Counted from the first letter of the stretch, positions 16,601-26,156 are shown. The stretch: 64,000 bases of DNA from Streptomyces sp. NBC_00490 (GCF_036013645.1 NZ_CP107869.1:8308001-8372000); one strand, 5' to 3'. Notes: generated by a model not told the origin, from the letters alone. Numbers and translations are program-made.

Positions 16601-17422
16601 TCAGGCACTCTTTCTGCACAGAATTTCTCCGTGCAGCACGGCGAACCAGCCGTCGTGCCGTTTTCCCCACTCTCGCCAGGCCTCCGACACGGCCGTCAGC
16701 TGCTCCGGTGTGGCGTGCCCGCCCTCCGTGGCCCGTCCGGCGTACGCCGAGGCCACGGTGCGGTCGGCCCACAGTCCGCTCCACCAGGCCCGCTCCTCGG
16801 CGGTGGAGTAGGTCCAGGTGCCGGAGGTGGCGGTGATGTCGGTCAGGCCCGCCTCCAGGGCCCAGGACTTCAGCCGGCGCCCGGCGTCGGGCTCGCCGCC
16901 GTTGGCGCGGGCCACGCGGCGGTACAGGTCCAGCCAGTCGTCCATGCCCTGGGACGCCGGGTACCAGGTCATCGCCGCGTAGTCCGAGTCGCGCACGGCG
17001 ATGAACCCGCCCGGCCTCGTCACCCGCTGCATCTCGCGCAGCGCCTGGACCGGGTCGCCCACGTGCTGGAGCACCTGGTGGGCGTGGACCACGCAGAAGG
17101 TGTCGTCCGGGTACTCCAGGGCGTGTACGTCCGCGACCGCGAAGTCGACGTTCCCCAGGCCGCGCCCGGCGGCTGTGGCCCGCGCCTGCTCCAGGACGCC
17201 GGGCGCCTGGTCGACGCCGGTGACGTGGCCGTCGGGGACCAGTTCCGCCAGGTCGGCGGTGATCGTGCCGGGGCCGCAGCCGATGTCCAGGATCTTCATG
17301 TGGGGCTTCAGCGAACCGAGCAGGTAGGCGGCGGAGTTGGCGGCGGTGCGCCAGGTGTGCGAGCGCAGCACCGACTCGTGGTGCCCGTGCGTGTAGACGG
17401 CGGTCTCCTGCGGTTTCGACAT
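16601..17422 (-). CDS. Class I SAM-dependent methyltransferase
   Basis: 273 aa from the ATG at 17422 (GGGGAG upstream). It has the SAM motif I LDIGCGPGT (about residues 45-53), an acidic motif II (GVDQAP), a motif like ADVHALEYPDDTF, and post-I features of the UbiE/COQ5-like Methyltransf_11 group. The C-terminal ~90 residues look like a substrate lid. Likely a cytoplasmic small-molecule methyltransferase; the substrate is not readable. It is a single-gene unit. Confidence 0.88.
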   Translation of the reverse strand: MSKPQETAVYTHGHHESVLRSHTWRTAANSAAYLLGSLKPHMKILDIGCGPGTITADLAELVPDGHVTGVDQAPGVLEQARATAAGRGLGNVDFAVADVHALEYPDDTFCVVHAHQVLQHVGDPVQALREMQRVTRPGGFIAVRDSDYAAMTWYPASQGMDDWLDLYRRVARANGGEPDAGRRLKSWALEAGLTDITATSGTWTYSTAEERAWWSGLWADRTVASAYAGRATEGGHATPEQLTAVSEAWREWGKRHDGWFAVLHGEILCRKSA

Positions 17423-17521
17423 GGCTGAACTCCCCTGTTCGACGTCCTGTCGGTGATCGACACGGTACGCCCGCATGTCGAATGGTGAGACCCGCGTTTT
17501 GCCATGTGGACTGACGGGTGA

Positions 17522-19015
17522 TCAGTTACCGGGCAGGGGGCGGTAGACCGTGAGCGCCTCGGGCAGCTTCTCCAGCGTCACCTCCCCTTCCACCCGGGTG
17601 ACTTCACCGTCGTAGGCGAGAAGCGAGCCCGGTGCCACGCCCGCCAGACGGAGCCGGCCCACCTGGACCGCGGCGTGCACGGGGGAGCGGGTCAGCGGTC
17701 CGGCGAGGGCGGCGGCCAGCAGCCGTACCGCGGGCCGCCGTCCGCCGTGCACCACGCGTACGTCGAGCCGGCCGTCCGCGAGATCGTGGCGGCGGCCCGG
17801 CGTCAGGCCCACCCGGTGGTAGGTGCCGTTGCCGACGAACAGCAGCCACAACGGGTGTGCCCGGCCCCGGAACTCGGCCTCCAGCGGATGCCGGTCGGCG
17901 CGCAGGACGCGCAGGGCCGCGAGCACCCCGGCGGGCCAGCCGCCGATCCGGCGCGACCAGCGGTCCCGCTCGGCCACCAGCTCCGGATAGACGCCCAGAC
18001 TGCACGTGTTGAGGAAGATCCCCTGGGCGTCGCCGCAGGTGAAGCGGCCCACGTCCACCCGTACGCCCTCGCCGCCCCGGACGGCCCTGGCCAGATCGCC
18101 GGCGCTCTCCAGGCCCAGGTCGTAGGCGAAGTGGTTCAGGGTGCCGCCCGGCAGGACCGCGAGCGGCAGGCCGTGGCGCAGGGCGGTCTCGGCGGCGGCG
18201 TTCACCGTGCCGTCACCGCCGCACACGCCGAGCACCCGGGCACGGGCCGCCGCCTTCTCCAGCTCGGCCGGGACGTCCTCGGGCCGGCACTCCACGACCT
18301 CGCACCCCGGCAGGGCGTTCTGGAGGGCGTGCACCCGGTCGGCGCTGCCCGCGGCGTCGTTGGCCACCACGACCAGGCCCTCGCCGTCGGGCAGCGCCGG
18401 GACCTCGGCCCGGGGCCGGGCGGGCGGCACGATCTGGGCGCGGGTCGGCACCATGCCCCGCACGGCGTACGCGGCCCCCACCCCGAGCGCCGCACCGGCC
18501 AGCACGTCGCTCGGGAAGTGCACACCGGTGTAGACCCGGGACAGCGCCACCGACCACGCGATCGGCGCCACCGCCGCGCCCCAGGCCGGCGACTCCAGCG
18601 CGACCCCGGCGGCGAACGCGGCGGCCGACGCGGAGTGTCCGGACGGGAACGAGGTGGTGATGGGCTGCCGCTTCAGCCGCCGCACCAGCGGCACCGGGTC
18701 CAGGACGGGCCGGGTACGGCGTACCGACCGCTTGCCGAGGGTGTTGATGGTCAGCGAGGCCAGTGACAGCGAGGCGAGACCGCGGGCGGCGGCCCGGCGA
18801 GACCGTGGGGTGCGGCTCGCCGTGATCGCGGCCGCCGCCGCGAACCACAGGACACCGTGGTTCGCGCTCCGGCTCAGCCGCGGCAGCACGGGTTCGGCGA
18901 GCGGCCAGTTCCGCGCGGCGGCGAACTCGAACAGCCGGCAGTCCAGCGCCAGGAGCGTGTCGCGGACGGCGTGCCGGCCGGGCTTCAGGAGGGTGAGGTC
19001 CACGTCAGGGGTCAT
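17522..19015 (-). CDS. PAP2 phosphatase / diacylglycerol kinase-type fusion protein
   Basis: 497 aa. The N-terminal half is a membrane PAP2 phosphatase with KRSVRRTRP, PSGHSASA and SRVYTGVHFPSD, the three-part phosphatase signature. The C-terminal half (from ~residue 210) is a DAGK/sphingosine-kinase-type catalytic domain with GGDGTVNAAAE and LPGGTLNHFA. Such fusions are common in actinobacteria and probably act on lipid phosphates, with opposite chemistries in one chain. The start at 19015 is an ATG divergent from the histidine phosphatase. Confidence 0.88.
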   Translation of the reverse strand: MTPDVDLTLLKPGRHAVRDTLLALDCRLFEFAAARNWPLAEPVLPRLSRSANHGVLWFAAAAAITASRTPRSRRAAARGLASLSLASLTINTLGKRSVRRTRPVLDPVPLVRRLKRQPITTSFPSGHSASAAAFAAGVALESPAWGAAVAPIAWSVALSRVYTGVHFPSDVLAGAALGVGAAYAVRGMVPTRAQIVPPARPRAEVPALPDGEGLVVVANDAAGSADRVHALQNALPGCEVVECRPEDVPAELEKAAARARVLGVCGGDGTVNAAAETALRHGLPLAVLPGGTLNHFAYDLGLESAGDLARAVRGGEGVRVDVGRFTCGDAQGIFLNTCSLGVYPELVAERDRWSRRIGGWPAGVLAALRVLRADRHPLEAEFRGRAHPLWLLFVGNGTYHRVGLTPGRRHDLADGRLDVRVVHGGRRPAVRLLAAALAGPLTRSPVHAAVQVGRLRLAGVAPGSLLAYDGEVTRVEGEVTLEKLPEALTVYRPLPGN

Positions 19016-19084
19016 GCGGTGGCGGGTACCCTGAAGTGGCCGTTTCTTGTGCGGAGGCGGGACCCGACACCGGAGGCTTGCTGC

Positions 19085-19750
19085 ATGCGACTGCTCCTCG
19101 TCCGCCATGGTCAGACCCCGTCCAATGTCGACTTCCTGTTGGACACCGCCGTCCCGGGACCCGGCCTGACCGCCCTCGGTGAACGCCAGGCCGCCGCCCT
19201 GCCCGAGGCCCTCGCCGACGAGGACATCGAGGCCCTCTACGCCTCCACGCTGATACGCACCCAGCTCACCGCCGCCCCGCTGGCCGCCGCGCGCGGCCTC
19301 GACATCGTCGTCCGCGACGGCATCCGCGAGGTGTCCGCAGGGGACCTGGAGATGCTGGACGGGCACTCGGAGGCGGGCCGGACCTACATGGAGACGATCT
19401 TCGCCTGGCCGGCCGGCGACACGGAGCTGCGGATGCCGGGCGGCGAGAGCGGCGCCGAGGTGCTCGCGCGCTACGACGCGGTGGTCGCCGAGGCCGCCGC
19501 CCTCGGGGTCGGCACGGCCGCCCTGGTCAGCCATGGCGCCGCGATCCGGCTGTGGGCCTCGGCCCGCGCCGGCAACATCGACATCGGCTTCGCCGCCGCC
19601 CGCCCGCTCGACAACACCGGCGTGGTGGTCCTGGAGGGCTCCCCGGCCGACGGCTGGAAGGTCCTGTCGTGGGAGGGCGCGGTCGTGGACTCCGCGGGGC
19701 GCGGGGCGCAGAGCGGACCGGCGGGCCGGCCGCTGGACGAGGTCGAGTAG
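19085..19750 (+). CDS. Histidine phosphatase family protein
   Basis: 221 aa. It starts MRLLLVRHGQT, so the phosphohistidine site is His8 within RHG. Tyr-Ala-Ser-Thr and then RTQLTAAPLAA follow, and a second His occurs in LVSHGAAIR, all typical of the phosphoglycerate-mutase-like superfamily. The family has phosphatase and mutase members; this short form is most likely a phosphatase. Its C-terminal ~15 residues are polar and unconserved. It is divergent from the PAP2/kinase gene. Confidence 0.88.
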   Translation: MRLLLVRHGQTPSNVDFLLDTAVPGPGLTALGERQAAALPEALADEDIEALYASTLIRTQLTAAPLAAARGLDIVVRDGIREVSAGDLEMLDGHSEAGRTYMETIFAWPAGDTELRMPGGESGAEVLARYDAVVAEAAALGVGTAALVSHGAAIRLWASARAGNIDIGFAAARPLDNTGVVVLEGSPADGWKVLSWEGAVVDSAGRGAQSGPAGRPLDEVE

Positions 19751-19860
19751 GCGCGACGTGGCGTGACGCGACGATCCCGGCCCAGCGCGTACGGCCGGGC
19801 TGCCGCGGCGTCGGATATGCGTTTGCCCGTCCCGGCCCCCGGGCCGCAGAATGCGGCCTC

Positions 19861-21480
19861 ATGGGACATCTGGAAGCCGCACACCTCGAGTACTACCTCC
19901 CCGACGGGAGGCCGCTGCTCGGCGATGTGTCCTTCCGGGTGGGCGAAGGGTCCGTCGTGGCCCTCGTCGGACCCAACGGCGCCGGCAAGACGACCCTGCT
20001 GCGGCTGATCTCCGGAGAGCTGAAACCGCACGGCGGGACCGTCACCGTCACCGGCGGCCTCGGCGTGATGCGCCAGTTCGTGGGCTCCGTACGCGACGAG
20101 ACGACCGTACGGGACCTGCTGGTGTCGGTGGCGCAGCCCCGCATCCGCGAGGCCGCGCGGGCCGTCGACAAGGCCGAGCACCTCATCATGACCGTGGACG
20201 ACGAGGCCGCGCAGATGCAGTACGCGCAGGCCCTCTCCGACTGGGCCGAGGCGCACGGGTACGAGGCCGAGACGCTGTGGGACATGTGCACCATGGCCGC
20301 GCTGGGCGTCCCCTACGACAAGGCCCAGTTCCGCGAGGTGCGCACCCTCTCCGGCGGCGAGCAGAAGCGGCTCGTGCTGGAGACGCTGCTGCGCGGCAAC
20401 GACGAGGTGCTGCTGCTCGACGAGCCCGACAACTACCTCGACGTGCCCGGCAAGCGCTGGCTGGAGGAGCGGCTGAAGGAGACCCGCAAGACGGTCCTGT
20501 TCGTCTCCCACGACCGTGAACTCCTCGCCCGTTCCGCCGAGAAGATCGTGTCGGTGGAGCCCTCGCCGACGGGCGCCGACGCCTGGGTGCACGGGGGCGG
20601 CTTCGCCACGTACCACGAGGCCCGGCGTGAACGCTTCGCCCGTTTCGAGGAGTTGCGCAGGCGCTGGGACGAGAAGCACGCCCAGCTGAAGAAGCTCGTC
20701 CTGAACCTGCGGCAGGCGGCCTCCATCAGCCATGAGCTGGCCTCCCGCTACCAGGCCGCCCAGACCCGGCTGCGCAAGTTCGAGGAGGCCGGCCCGCCGC
20801 CGGAGCCGCCGCGCGAGCAGGACATCACGATGCGGCTCAAGGGCGGCCGCACCGGGGTACGGGCCGTCACCTGCAAGGGGCTCGAGCTGACCGGCCTGAT
20901 GCACCCCTTCGACCTGGAGGTCTTCTACGGCGAGCGGGTCGCCGTGCTCGGCTCCAACGGCTCCGGCAAGTCGCACTTCCTGCGGCTGCTGGCGGGGGAC
21001 ACCGTGGCGCACTCGGGGGAGTGGAAGCTGGGCGCGCGCGTCGTGCCCGGGCACTTCGCCCAGACGCACGCGCACCCCGAGCTGCTGGGCCGCACGCTCC
21101 TGGACATCCTGTGGACGGAACACTCCCAGGACCGGGGCGCCGCGATGTCGAGGCTGCGCCGCTACGAGCTCACCCAGCAGGCGGAGCAGACCTTCGACCG
21201 CCTCTCCGGGGGCCAGCAGGCCCGCTTCCAGATCCTCCTGCTGGAGCTGGAGGGCGTCACGGCGCTCCTCCTGGACGAGCCCACGGACAACCTGGACCTG
21301 GAGTCCGCCGAGGCCCTCCAGGAGGGCCTGGAGGCCTTCGACGGCACGGTCCTCGCCGTCACCCACGACCGCTGGTTCGCCCGCTCCTTCGACCGCTACC
21401 TGGTCTTCGGCAGCGACGGCCGGGTCCGCGAGACGCAGGAGCCGGTGTGGGACGAGCGGCGGGTGGAACGGGCGCGGTAG
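19861..21480 (+). CDS. ABC-F family ATP-binding protein
   Basis: 539 aa with two ATP-binding cassettes and no membrane segments. Cassette 1: GPNGAGKT, LSGGEQKR, LLLDEPDNYLD; cassette 2: GSNGSGKS, LSGGQQAR, LLLDEPTDNLD. They are joined by a charged linker (~residues 240-320) of the ABC-F type. ABC-F proteins act on the ribosome in translation or antibiotic resistance, so this is not a transporter component. Which role applies here cannot be told. The ATG is well defined, and the gene is preceded by 110 bp of non-coding DNA. Confidence 0.88.
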   Translation: MGHLEAAHLEYYLPDGRPLLGDVSFRVGEGSVVALVGPNGAGKTTLLRLISGELKPHGGTVTVTGGLGVMRQFVGSVRDETTVRDLLVSVAQPRIREAARAVDKAEHLIMTVDDEAAQMQYAQALSDWAEAHGYEAETLWDMCTMAALGVPYDKAQFREVRTLSGGEQKRLVLETLLRGNDEVLLLDEPDNYLDVPGKRWLEERLKETRKTVLFVSHDRELLARSAEKIVSVEPSPTGADAWVHGGGFATYHEARRERFARFEELRRRWDEKHAQLKKLVLNLRQAASISHELASRYQAAQTRLRKFEEAGPPPEPPREQDITMRLKGGRTGVRAVTCKGLELTGLMHPFDLEVFYGERVAVLGSNGSGKSHFLRLLAGDTVAHSGEWKLGARVVPGHFAQTHAHPELLGRTLLDILWTEHSQDRGAAMSRLRRYELTQQAEQTFDRLSGGQQARFQILLLELEGVTALLLDEPTDNLDLESAEALQEGLEAFDGTVLAVTHDRWFARSFDRYLVFGSDGRVRETQEPVWDERRVERAR

Positions 21481-21601
21481 TTCCCGATCCGCGGGCCCGG
21501 GGGCCCGGATGTTCGTAGAGTGGGTGCGGAAAGGCGAGATCCACGGTTCTGTCCCGGATGCCGCTCGGGGGTAGTGCTTGCCGGGCGGGTACTCGAAGCC
21601 C

Positions 21602-21880
21602 ATGAACGCACACGACGAGTGGGAAGCCGCCATGACCGGAGTCGACCCCAGCAGGCTGGACGACCAGCAGCTCATGAAAGAGCTGGAGACCATCCACCGC
21701 ACGCGCCACGACACGCTGCTGCACGCCTCGAACGACGCGCTGCGCGCCCACAACGGCCGGATGGCCGAGCTGGAGGGCGAGTACCTGCGTCGCAACCCCC
21801 GGCGCCCGGTCGCCGCCGGCCGCACCCGCGAGGGTGCCAGGGAACGCGGAAGCGGGGAGTCGGCGACTCCCCGCCTCTGA
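21602..21880 (+). CDS. DUF6158-family small protein
   Basis: 92 aa from the ATG at 21602. A second ATG at 21632 (MTGVDPSR...) has a better ribosome site (GGGAAG six bases away) and may be the true start, giving 82 aa. The core reads DDQQLMKELETIHRTRHDTLLHASNDALRAHN and ends with a basic RRNPRR. It is an acidic-to-basic helical protein with no signal peptide. The family is known only from actinobacteria and has no assigned function. Confidence 0.7.
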   Translation: MNAHDEWEAAMTGVDPSRLDDQQLMKELETIHRTRHDTLLHASNDALRAHNGRMAELEGEYLRRNPRRPVAAGRTREGARERGSGESATPRL

Positions 21881-21913
21881 CGGACCCTGCCTCTGACCCT
21901 CTGACCGTGCCCG

Positions 21914-24019
21914 CTAGCGGCGGGCCGGCGGCCGGTCCCAGTGCCGGTGCGCCGCGATCGCCTCCACGAAGGCGCGCACGAACTCCTCGCTCGCCGCTCC
22001 GGGCGAGGTGTCCGTCACGACGCCCTGGTCGCGGACCACGCGGTGGAACTCCGTGGACACCTGCAGACCCTCCGGTTCCAGGGCCGACAGCACGCCCACG
22101 CCGGAGCCGAGCGCGCCCACCGGCTTGCCGTGCCGGTACGCGTCCCGCACGAAGCGCATCGCGTCCTGGTCGGCGGTGAGCGGCGGCGTGCCCGTGGGGC
22201 CGCCCGGCAGCAGGACCGCGTCGTACAGCACCGAGGCGACGGTCGGCAGTGCGCGGTCGACCGTATACCGTTCACCGTCGGCGCCGGCGACCGTGCCGTC
22301 CGTCGCCGCCAGCGCCTCCACGATCGCCCCCTCGGCGGCCAGCGCGTCACGTACCGAGACCACCTGCTCGGCGTCCACACCGTCGGTGACCAGCACCGCG
22401 ATCTGCCGGGTGCGGATCGAGCCGTCGCCGCGCAGGGACTCAAGACTCAGCGCGGGGGAGAGCAGCTTGTTCGGCGTCTCGCCGGGCACCGCCGGATCCG
22501 GCACCCCGATGCCGCGGGCCACCTGGACCGCCAGCTCGCCGTCCACCTGGGCCAGTTGCTCGACCGTACGGGCGCGGACCGCCATCGCGTCGACCTTGCC
22601 CAGCTCGAACCGGAAGGCCGCGACGATGTGCTGGCGTTCCCACTCGCTCATGCTCTTCCAGAACAGCGCGGGCTGGCTGTAGTGGTCCTGGAAACTCGGG
22701 CTGCGGCGGCGGATCTTGGCGCCGTCGACGCGCTCCGCGTAGTGCGTGTACGCGCCGGCGTCGGCACCGGCGTGGGCCGGGCAGCCGCCGCCGAGCGAGT
22801 TCGGGAAGTAGTTCGTGCCCCGGTGGATCGTGCTCTGGCCGTACCCGTCACGCTGGTTGGTCCGCACCGGCGCCACCGGCCGGTTCACCGGCAGCTGGGC
22901 GAAGTTGGGGCCGCCCAGGCGGATCAACTGGGTGTCCAGATAGGAGAAGTTGCGGGCCTGCAGCAGCGGGTCGTTGGTGAAGTCGATGCCCGGGACCACG
23001 TTGGCCGTGTGGAAGGCGACCTGCTCGGTCTCGGCGAAGAAGTTCTCCGGGTTGCGGTTCAGGACCATCCGGCCGATCGGCCGCACCGGCACCTGCTCCT
23101 CCGGGATGAGCTTCGTGGCGTCGAGCAGGTCGAAGTCGAAGGCGAACTCGTCCTCCTCCGGCACCAGCTGGACACCCAGCTCCCACTCCGGGTACTCACC
23201 GGCCTCGATCGCGTCCCACAGGTCACCCCGGTTGAAGTCCGGGTTGCGGCCCTGGCACTCCTGCGCCTCGTCCCACACCAGCGAGTGCACGCCCAGCCGG
23301 GGCTTCCAGTGGAACTTGACGAACGTGCCGCGCCCCTCGGCGTTCACGAACCGGAAGGTGTGCACACCGAAGCCCTGCATCATGCGGTAGCTGCGCGGGA
23401 TCGCCCGGTCCGACATCAGCCACATGATCGCGTGCAGCGTCTCGGGCTGCAGCGACACGAAGTCCCACAGGGTGTCGTGGGCGGAGGCGCCGGTGGGGAT
23501 GTCGTTGTGCGGCTCGGGCTTCACCGCGTGCACGAAGTCGGGGAACTTGATGCCGTCCTGGATGAAGAAGACCGGGAAGTTGTTCCCGACCAGGTCGTAA
23601 TTGCCCTCCGACGTATAGAACTTGGTGGCGAAACCGCGCACGTCCCGCACGGTGTCCGCCGAGCCCTTCGGCCCCTGCACGGTCGAGAACCGCACGAACA
23701 CCGGTGTCCGCACCGCCGGGTCCTGGAGAAAGGCCGCACGGGTGAACTCCGCGCAGGACTCGTACGGTTCGAAGTAGCCGTACGCGCCCGCGCCGCGTGC
23801 GTGCACCACCCGCTCCGGGATGCGTTCGTGGTCGAAGCGGGTCAGCTTCTCCCGGAAGTGGAAGTCCTCCATCAACGTCGGACCGCGCTCGCCGGCGGCG
23901 AGGGAGTCGTCGGTGTGGTCGACCTCCACGCCCTGGTCGGTGGTGAGCGGGCCGCCCGCCGGGTCCTCGCCCCGGTGGGCCCCGAGCTGCTCCTGCTTGC
24001 GGTCGCGCGGGGTGTCCAT
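21914..24019 (-). CDS. katE: Large-subunit (clade 2, HPII-like) catalase
   Basis: 701 aa, the long catalase class. Catalytic His73 lies in RVVHARG, the distal Asn in VGNNFP (146-147), and the haem-ligand Tyr360 in RNFSY. Residues ~530-700 form the extra C-terminal class-I glutamine-amidotransferase/flavodoxin-like domain of clade 2 enzymes. It breaks down H2O2 in the cytosol. It ends an operon in which its ATG shares a base with the stop of the DJ-1 gene. The symbol reflects the family, not proven orthology. Confidence 0.92.
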   Translation of the reverse strand: MDTPRDRKQEQLGAHRGEDPAGGPLTTDQGVEVDHTDDSLAAGERGPTLMEDFHFREKLTRFDHERIPERVVHARGAGAYGYFEPYESCAEFTRAAFLQDPAVRTPVFVRFSTVQGPKGSADTVRDVRGFATKFYTSEGNYDLVGNNFPVFFIQDGIKFPDFVHAVKPEPHNDIPTGASAHDTLWDFVSLQPETLHAIMWLMSDRAIPRSYRMMQGFGVHTFRFVNAEGRGTFVKFHWKPRLGVHSLVWDEAQECQGRNPDFNRGDLWDAIEAGEYPEWELGVQLVPEEDEFAFDFDLLDATKLIPEEQVPVRPIGRMVLNRNPENFFAETEQVAFHTANVVPGIDFTNDPLLQARNFSYLDTQLIRLGGPNFAQLPVNRPVAPVRTNQRDGYGQSTIHRGTNYFPNSLGGGCPAHAGADAGAYTHYAERVDGAKIRRRSPSFQDHYSQPALFWKSMSEWERQHIVAAFRFELGKVDAMAVRARTVEQLAQVDGELAVQVARGIGVPDPAVPGETPNKLLSPALSLESLRGDGSIRTRQIAVLVTDGVDAEQVVSVRDALAAEGAIVEALAATDGTVAGADGERYTVDRALPTVASVLYDAVLLPGGPTGTPPLTADQDAMRFVRDAYRHGKPVGALGSGVGVLSALEPEGLQVSTEFHRVVRDQGVVTDTSPGAASEEFVRAFVEAIAAHRHWDRPPARR

Positions 24020-24561
24020 CAGGCGGCCTCCCGCGCGAACACGTCCAGGAACGCCTCGTCGAACGCCTTCAGGTCGTCCGGCTTGCGGCTGGTCACCAGC
24101 TTGCTGTCACCGTGGTCGCAGATCTTCACCTGCTCGTCGACCCACGTGCCGCCCGCGTTGCGGATGTCGGTCGCCAGACTCGGCCAGGAGGTCAGCACCC
24201 GGCCGCGGAGCACGTCCGCCTCCACGAGGGTCCACGGGGCGTGGCAGATCGCGGCGACCGGCCAGCCCTGCTCGAAGAAGTCCCTGACGAACCGGACCAC
24301 CTTCTCGTCCGTCCGCAGGTTGTCCGGGTTGGCCACCCCGCCCGGCAGCACGAGCCCGCCGAAGGAGTCCGCCGTCGTCTCGCCCACCACCTCCTGGACG
24401 GGGAACGTGTCCGCCTTGTCGAGGTGATGGAAGGCCTGGATGGTCCCGGGCTTCGTGGACACCAGGACGGGCTCGTGGCCTGCGTCCACGGCGGCCTTCC
24501 ACGGCTCGGTGAGCTCGATCTGCTCGACGCCCTCGGGCGCGGTCAGGAATGCGATACGCAT
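24019..24561 (-). CDS. DJ-1/PfpI family protein (type 1 glutamine amidotransferase-like)
   Basis: 180 aa. The nucleophile elbow AAICHAPW gives Cys106, and the DJ-1/PfpI fold is evident from RIAFLTAPEGVEQIEL and LVLPGGVANPD. Members are glyoxalases, chaperone-like proteins or proteases; here co-transcription with catalase suggests protection against oxidative or carbonyl stress. The catalase it precedes carries a related domain at its own C-terminus. The upstream membrane-protein gene ends 6 bp before it. Confidence 0.88.
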   Translation of the reverse strand: MRIAFLTAPEGVEQIELTEPWKAAVDAGHEPVLVSTKPGTIQAFHHLDKADTFPVQEVVGETTADSFGGLVLPGGVANPDNLRTDEKVVRFVRDFFEQGWPVAAICHAPWTLVEADVLRGRVLTSWPSLATDIRNAGGTWVDEQVKICDHGDSKLVTSRKPDDLKAFDEAFLDVFAREAA

Positions 24562-24567
24562 GAATCC

Positions 24568-25152
24568 TCAACGTCCTTTCGTGGCACGCCACTCGGCCTC
24601 GTCGCCCGGCGCGCGTTTCTTGTTCCGTCGGGCCGCCCGCCGACAGCGCAGCAGCTCCTCGCCGTACGGCAGCAGCACACAGGTGCCGATCGCGGCCGCG
24701 ACGCCCGCCGGACAGGCGCGGGACAGCGGCCGTCGCCGCGGCACCGGACGCCAGGCGTCCGGATCGCCGCGGCCCCCGCGCAGCAGGGACTTCACCTGGT
24801 CGGCGTGCAGACACATCAGCGAGGCCAGCGCGCCGAACGGCAGCGACTCCAGAAAGCTGTGGCTGTGCTGCTCGATCGGCCGGACCTCACGGCCGCTGTC
24901 GACGGCCGTCCGCACGTCCCACAGCGCGGTCGCCTCGTGCACCGCCGCGCCGCCCAGCTGCACGGCGAGCAGGGCAGGGTTGACCTCGTAGCGCAGCGTG
25001 GCGGCGATCGGGACGCCGACCTCGGCCATCATCAGCGTGGGGGCACCTGCCACGCTTTTGGAGCAGTGGGAGAGGATCACCGACTCCTTGGTGCCCGCCG
25101 TGTCCTCGATGGCGCTCGTGGCCCGGACCTCCATGGCCTGGTCCCGGCTCAC
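24568..25152 (-). CDS. Conserved membrane protein of unknown function
   Basis: 194 aa from the GTG at 25152, which overlaps the stop of the CBS gene in a GTGA; an internal ATG at 25134 is the alternative. Hydrophobic stretches sit at about residues 36-75, 100-115 and 140-165. Several His/acid motifs fall in or near them: VHEATALWD, EQHSHSFLE and CLHADQ. The C-terminus is very basic. Similar actinobacterial proteins have been given vague or misleading names; I cannot assign a reaction. The paired His residues could bind a metal, which is inference. Confidence 0.65.
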   Translation of the reverse strand: MSRDQAMEVRATSAIEDTAGTKESVILSHCSKSVAGAPTLMMAEVGVPIAATLRYEVNPALLAVQLGGAAVHEATALWDVRTAVDSGREVRPIEQHSHSFLESLPFGALASLMCLHADQVKSLLRGGRGDPDAWRPVPRRRPLSRACPAGVAAAIGTCVLLPYGEELLRCRRAARRNKKRAPGDEAEWRATKGR

Positions 25153-25580
25153 ACGGTGTCCTGGTGGTCGGGTGCGGCCCGGCCGATCTCGGCGAGCACC
25201 GAGCCGGGGTTCTCCGCCTCGGCCAGGTCGGCGAGGCTGACCACGCCGACCGGCAGCCCGTCCTCGACGACCGGCAGCCGGCGCACCGCGTGCGCCCGCA
25301 TCAGCGCCGCCGCGGCGGCCACGGGGTCGTGCGGGGCGACCAGCACCGGGTCCGGGGTGCACACCGATCCGGCGCTCGCCGTCAGCGGATCGACGCCCTC
25401 GGCGACCGCCCGCACCGTGATGTCGCGGTCGGTGAGCATCCCGACGATCCGCTGTCCGTCGGCCACCAGGACGTCGCCGATGTCCTGCGCGCGCATCAGC
25501 TGCGCCGCCTCGACGAGGGAGGCGTCCGGGCGGACGGCGACCACCCCCGGGGTCATGACGTCCTTCACGAGTTCAGCCAT
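25149..25580 (-). CDS. Tandem CBS domain protein
   Basis: 143 aa from the ATG at 25580 (a GTG one codon earlier is possible). Two CBS motifs fill the chain: LVKDVMTPGVVAV...MLTDRDI and GSVCTPDPVLV...VVSLADLAEA. CBS pairs bind adenosyl ligands (AMP, ATP, SAM) or NAD as sensors. It is the first gene of the run CBS, membrane protein, DJ-1, catalase. Single CBS-pair proteins of this kind are common in actinobacterial dormancy and stress regulons. Confidence 0.88.
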   Translation of the reverse strand: MAELVKDVMTPGVVAVRPDASLVEAAQLMRAQDIGDVLVADGQRIVGMLTDRDITVRAVAEGVDPLTASAGSVCTPDPVLVAPHDPVAAAAALMRAHAVRRLPVVEDGLPVGVVSLADLAEAENPGSVLAEIGRAAPDHQDTV

Positions 25581-25624
25581 CACTGTGGGCCCTTCCTCGG
25601 TCTTCTCGGCTGACGCCGCCCGCA

Positions 25625-25649
25625 GTACCCCGCGGCCGGGCCCCTATGC
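25625..25649 (-). promoter_or_regulatory. Candidate SigB-type promoter for the CBS-catalase operon
   Basis: On the minus strand GCAT (25649-25646), a 15-base spacer and GGGTAC (25630-25625), matching GNNT-N14-16-GGGTAY. It lies 45 bases before the CBS start and overlaps the 3' end of the DUF2795-like gene. It would put the whole CBS to catalase run under a stress sigma factor. Confidence 0.45.
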
Positions 25650-26024
25650 GCCGGGCCGGGTCAGCGCCTGGGCCAGCTCCTGCACGGTCGTGTACTGCTC
25701 CTTGTGCGGCAGCCGCTCCACGGCGTCGACCAGGGTGTCCGGCGCGTACGCGTGGCGCAGCGCGCCGGCCAGGTGGCGCGCGCTCGCCGGGAACGCGCTG
25801 CGGTTCAGATGCCGGGCCAGCTCCGTCCGGACCACTTCCAGGGAAGCCCGGGAGCCACCCGGCGCCACGGGCCCGCCCGCGATCTCCGGATCGTCGTCGG
25901 CGGTCGGCTCGGGGTCGTGCCACTCCTCGCTCCGGGTGGGATGCCCGGACCTCAGCAGGCCCTGTAGTTCGTGCTTCATCTCGTCGTCGCGGTGGACGCT
26001 CAGCCGGTCGCTGCCTCGCTGCAT
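25644..26024 (-). CDS. DUF2795-like small protein
   Basis: 126 aa from the ATG at 26024, which has a strong GGAAGGAG site. The N-terminal half is polar; the C-terminal ~60 residues resemble DUF2795: an ELARHLNRSAFP segment, then VDAVERLPHKEQYTTVQELAQAL. Proteins of this type are small, stress-associated and lack an assigned function. It lies upstream of the CBS gene on the same strand with a 63-bp gap. Confidence 0.68.
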   Translation of the reverse strand: MQRGSDRLSVHRDDEMKHELQGLLRSGHPTRSEEWHDPEPTADDDPEIAGGPVAPGGSRASLEVVRTELARHLNRSAFPASARHLAGALRHAYAPDTLVDAVERLPHKEQYTTVQELAQALTRPGA

Positions 26025-26059
26025 GGCGCTCCTTCCAGATCTTCGGGGGTGGGCTCCGC

Positions 26060-26084
26060 GTACCCGAGGACCGGACCCCGACAC
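26060..26084 (-). promoter_or_regulatory. Candidate SigB-type promoter for the DUF2795-like gene
   Basis: On the minus strand GTGT (26084-26081), a 15-base spacer and GGGTAC (26065-26060). It fits the same GNNT-N14-16-GGGTAY pattern as the one upstream of the CBS gene, and gives a leader of ~30 bases ending in GGAAGGAG. Confidence 0.45.
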
Positions 26085-26101
26085 GGGGGTTTGTCCCCCG
26101 T
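26083..26101. repeat. 7-bp inverted repeat between divergent genes
   Basis: ACGGGGG, a 5-base loop TTTGT, then CCCCCGT. It overlaps the end of the candidate promoter of the DUF2795-like gene and lies 56 bases before the small membrane ORF. It could be an operator or a short hairpin. Confidence 0.45.
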
Positions 26102-26156
26102 TTCGGGGGAGACCCGGCCGGACACCCCCCACGCGATCCCCGGGAAGGGAAACGCC

